Positions 43,756 to 46,186 of a DNA stretch of 46,186 bases are shown here, in pieces. The notes beneath the pieces are model-generated. The model saw only the letters and a program-made list of their open reading frames with translations, was not told where the DNA came from and did no database searches. Position 1 is the first letter of the stretch. Every line of letters begins with the position of its first letter. Position numbers and translations under genes: made by a program. Source of the DNA: Clostridia bacterium (GTDB lineage Bacteria; Bacillota; DUOV01; Zhaonellaceae). Location: positions 1 through 46,186 of the forward strand of contig DUOV01000173.1 of assembly GCA_012838615.1 (NCBI GenBank), given 5' to 3'.

Positions 43756-45774
43756 TTAAATATGTACGATTCGATCTCTCAGCTCTGCCTTCTTAGCATC
43801 GTTAAAACGATCTACAGTGCTAAAATAACCTGTGATTCTTCTAATGCGCCTAATTGGGCCAGCGCCGCAGACAGGACAAGTATCCTCATTGATAACGCCC
43901 TGGTGACTACAGCTGGTACAAAAATCTATAGGATAGTTGATCCCTGCATAACCCATGTCACTGGCTTTCATATGTTTTAAAATGGTTTCTACGGCTTCTG
44001 TGTTTTTTAAAGGTGGCGACTTAAGTTCCACGTAACTAATGTGTCCACCGTTACAATACTTGTGATAAGGTCCTTCTAAGGCTATTTTGTCGTAGAGAGA
44101 AATATGAAAACCAACTGGAATATGGAAGGAATTTGTGTAATACTCTTTATCGGTCACTCCCGGTATGATTCCATATTCTTTTTGATCAATAGCAACAAAT
44201 CTTCCAGATAAGCCCTCAGCAGGAGTAGCTAATAGTGAATAATTTAGATTATATTCTTTTAAAAACTTGTCTACGTTTTCACGCATATGTTTGACAATAC
44301 TCAAGCCTAAATTTTGGGCCTCCAGACTCTCGCCATGGTGTTTACCGGTTAACGCTGTTAAACACTCAGCCAAACCAATAAAGCCGATGGATAAAGTGCC
44401 GTGCTGAATGGCAGGCTCAATTGGATCATCATCCTGTAAGTTTTCCGAACCGTAATAAATATGCTGTCCCATGAGGAAAGGCATATCCTTGACCCTAAGT
44501 CTTGCTTGAATCTGGTAACGGTGGTAGAGCTGTCTGGCAGCCAAGTCCATTACATCATCCAGCATCGTAAAAAACTCATCCAGGTCACCTTTAGCCAAAA
44601 TGCCAAGTCTAGGCAGATTTATAGTAGTAAAGGAAAGATTTCCACGCCTCTCAGTTATTTCAGGACCGCGGATATTAGACATTACCCTGGTGCGACACCC
44701 CATATAACTTACTTGATCTTTAAAAGGGCTGTTAAAGGAAGAATCCATAAAGCTGAAAGTAGGATTCATCCGGCGTCCTGCTACACGGATAGCCAGCTGG
44801 AATAAATCATAGTTCGGATCTCCGGGATTAAAGTTTACACCTTCCTTTAGCCTGAAAATTATATTGGGGAAGATTGGGTTTTCCCCTCTGCCCAAGCCTT
44901 TTTCATAAGCTAAAAGCAAATTGCGGATCACTTTTCGACCGCCTTCTGACGTATCTGTACCAATGTTTAAGCTGCTAAAAGGAACTTGAGCCCCGGCTCT
45001 GGAATGCATTGAGTTCAGATTATAAATCAAAGCTTCCATTGCCTGGTAAGTATCTTCTTCAGATGCACCTTCAACATAGGGGGCTATATCTCTATCAAAA
45101 AACGGGAAGGATTGTCCACCATGCATATCATTTTGACAGCTTTGCAAAATAATTGCTGCTAATGCTGTGGCCGAAGACGGTCTTTTAGGAGGCCGAATAT
45201 AGCCATGGCCGTTATCAAAACCGTTTCGCAACAAATCTCCTAAAGGTATTTGGACACATGTTAAAGTTTTTCCATAAAAGTCAAGGTCATGAATATGGAT
45301 ATCTCCTCTAATATGGGCCCGGGAAAATTCTTCCGGTATTAGACGGCTGAGGTAATATTTTTTACTAGCAGCGCTAGCTATCTGGAGCATCTTAGCCGAA
45401 GGGGAATTGCTGATATTTGCGTTTTCCCTGCTGGTTTCTGCCAATATTTCTTCTACGGCGTCCATCAGATCCGATTTAGCCTCCCGAATCCTGGTACGCT
45501 GATTCCGATACAAAATATAAGCTTTGGCGGTTTTAGCATGCCCAGCCTCAATCAACACTTTTTCTACCATATCTTGTACGTCTTCTACTGAAAAAAGGTC
45601 ACCATTATATTTTTTCTTCAACATTTTTAAAACTTCTAAAGTTAGTTCTACTGCCAATTCACGATCTTCACCACCCACCGCCTGGGCCGCTTTAAAAATG
45701 GCATCTGTAATTTTAGATTCTTTAAAATCAACAATTCTTCCATCGCGCTTCTTAATCTTACTAAACAAGAACAA
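43756..45774 (-). CDS. nrdD: Anaerobic (class III) ribonucleoside-triphosphate reductase
   Basis: 672 residues. N-terminal ATP-cone (about 5-95), catalytic barrel (DIHIHDLDFYGKTLTC, LQSCQNDMHGGQSFP), C-terminal Zn site CTSCSHQ ... CPVCG and glycyl-radical motif RRITGYFS. It reduces NTPs to dNTPs without oxygen. TTG start with AAGGGGGCC, 7 bases after nrdR. Confidence 0.97.
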   Translation of the reverse strand: MFLFSKIKKRDGRIVDFKESKITDAIFKAAQAVGGEDRELAVELTLEVLKMLKKKYNGDLFSVEDVQDMVEKVLIEAGHAKTAKAYILYRNQRTRIREAKSDLMDAVEEILAETSRENANISNSPSAKMLQIASAASKKYYLSRLIPEEFSRAHIRGDIHIHDLDFYGKTLTCVQIPLGDLLRNGFDNGHGYIRPPKRPSSATALAAIILQSCQNDMHGGQSFPFFDRDIAPYVEGASEEDTYQAMEALIYNLNSMHSRAGAQVPFSSLNIGTDTSEGGRKVIRNLLLAYEKGLGRGENPIFPNIIFRLKEGVNFNPGDPNYDLFQLAIRVAGRRMNPTFSFMDSSFNSPFKDQVSYMGCRTRVMSNIRGPEITERRGNLSFTTINLPRLGILAKGDLDEFFTMLDDVMDLAARQLYHRYQIQARLRVKDMPFLMGQHIYYGSENLQDDDPIEPAIQHGTLSIGFIGLAECLTALTGKHHGESLEAQNLGLSIVKHMRENVDKFLKEYNLNYSLLATPAEGLSGRFVAIDQKEYGIIPGVTDKEYYTNSFHIPVGFHISLYDKIALEGPYHKYCNGGHISYVELKSPPLKNTEAVETILKHMKASDMGYAGINYPIDFCTSCSHQGVINEDTCPVCGAGPIRRIRRITGYFSTVDRFNDAKKAELRDRIVHI

Positions 45775-45781
45775 GGCCCCC

Positions 45782-46186
45782 TTATTTTTGGTTTTTTCTT
45801 AACAAAGCCTGCAGTTCTTCCATAAATGTATCTATATCCTTAAATTCACGGTAAACTGAGGCAAAACGCACATAAGCCACCGGATCAATTTTCCTGAGTC
45901 TTTCCATAACAAGCTCGCCAATATATTTAGTTGTAACTTCACGTTCCATGGTGTTTAGTAATTCTTTTTCAATATCTCTGACCACAGCCTCAAGCTTGTC
46001 CATAGCTATTGGTCTTTTCTCACAAGCTTTAATCATCCCGACTAAAATTTTATTAGGATTAAATACTTCTCTTTGGCCGCTCTTTTTAACAACCATCAGA
46101 GGCACTTCTTCAATCTTTTCATAAGTTGTAAAACGTTTACCGCACTCTAGACATTCCCTTCTTCTTCGGATAGAATTACTATCATC
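45782..46186 (-). CDS. nrdR: Transcriptional repressor NrdR, N-terminal about 20 residues outside window
   Basis: The track entry starts at 46105, but the frame stays open to the edge: [24 protein letters not shown] is the second half of the NrdR zinc ribbon. The ATP-cone domain follows ([20 protein letters not shown]). About 134 residues are visible of about 150. NrdR represses ribonucleotide reductase genes. It is cotranscribed with nrdD/nrdG, suggesting autoregulation of the cluster. Confidence 0.95.
   Translation of the reverse strand, partial: DDSNSIRRRRECLECGKRFTTYEKIEEVPLMVVKKSGQREVFNPNKILVGMIKACEKRPIAMDKLEAVVRDIEKELLNTMEREVTTKYIGELVMERLRKIDPVAYVRFASVYREFKDIDTFMEELQALLRKNQK

Overview
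The window looks like the chromosome of a low-GC, anaerobic, Gram-positive bacterium of the Clostridia (Peptococcaceae-like). Evidence from the sequence: the minus-strand backbone has the gene order familiar from Bacillus/Clostridia (pgeF-yggS-sepF-yggT-ylmH-divIVA-ileS-yteA-lspA-rluD-pyr operon, then rqcH, Ca-ATPase, yicC-remA-gmk-rpoZ-coaBC-priA). Regulation is Firmicute-like: a PyrR attenuator and an ileS T-box. Oxygen-independent physiology is suggested by class III ribonucleotide reductase NrdD/NrdG, FeoAB ferrous iron uptake, a RACo-like ferredoxin/ASKHA protein and PduL. Copper-amine-oxidase-N-like domains on two proteins also fit this group. The species cannot be named from this.

Layout from left to right. 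1-658: 5' part of priA (minus). 659-8312: an accessory block inserted between priA and metK. It holds a tRNA-Thr(CGT) gene, a secreted two-repeat protein with a C-terminal copper-amine-oxidase-N-like domain, a degenerate copy of the tRNA 3' end plus its terminator, an S8 protease carrying the same type of C-terminal domain, and a five-gene iron-linked operon (feoA, feoB, a nicotianamine-synthase-like SAM enzyme, a YbhN-like flippase, pssA). A small Cys-containing ORF closes the block. 8519-12902: metK, coaBC, rpoZ, gmk, remA, yicC (minus). 13142-17808: a SERCA-type Ca2+ ATPase and divergent rqcH. 17832-23842: pyrR-pyrB-pyrC-pyrK-pyrD-pyrF-pyrE, read on the minus strand, with a clear PyrR attenuator in front of pyrB and a probable one in front of pyrR. 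carAB and pyrP are absent.

24161-31091: a plus-strand pair (LtaS-like sulfatase-fold enzyme; a PilZN-MinD/FlhG fusion), a convergent RACo-like gene, hslO, a small membrane protein and a YkgJ-type cysteine-cluster protein. 31120-38305: rluD, lspA, a divergent lipoprotein, a yteA-like DksA/TraR protein, a DUF5665-like membrane protein, pduL and ileS with its T-box leader. 38306-43053: the division cluster divIVA, ylmH, yggT, sepF, yggS, an HlyD-like membrane protein and pgeF. 43234-46186: nrdG, nrdD and partial nrdR.

Most of the window is ordinary core genome. The least conventional parts are the extended feo operon, the tRNA-end duplication beside genes that may be acquired, the Cys ladder in FeoB, the cytoplasmic-looking S8 protease with a copper-amine-oxidase-N-like tail, and the PilZN-FlhG fusion. 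Coordinates of starts were adjusted from the ORF track where a better ribosome binding site is visible. All family assignments are by eye; no database search was run.
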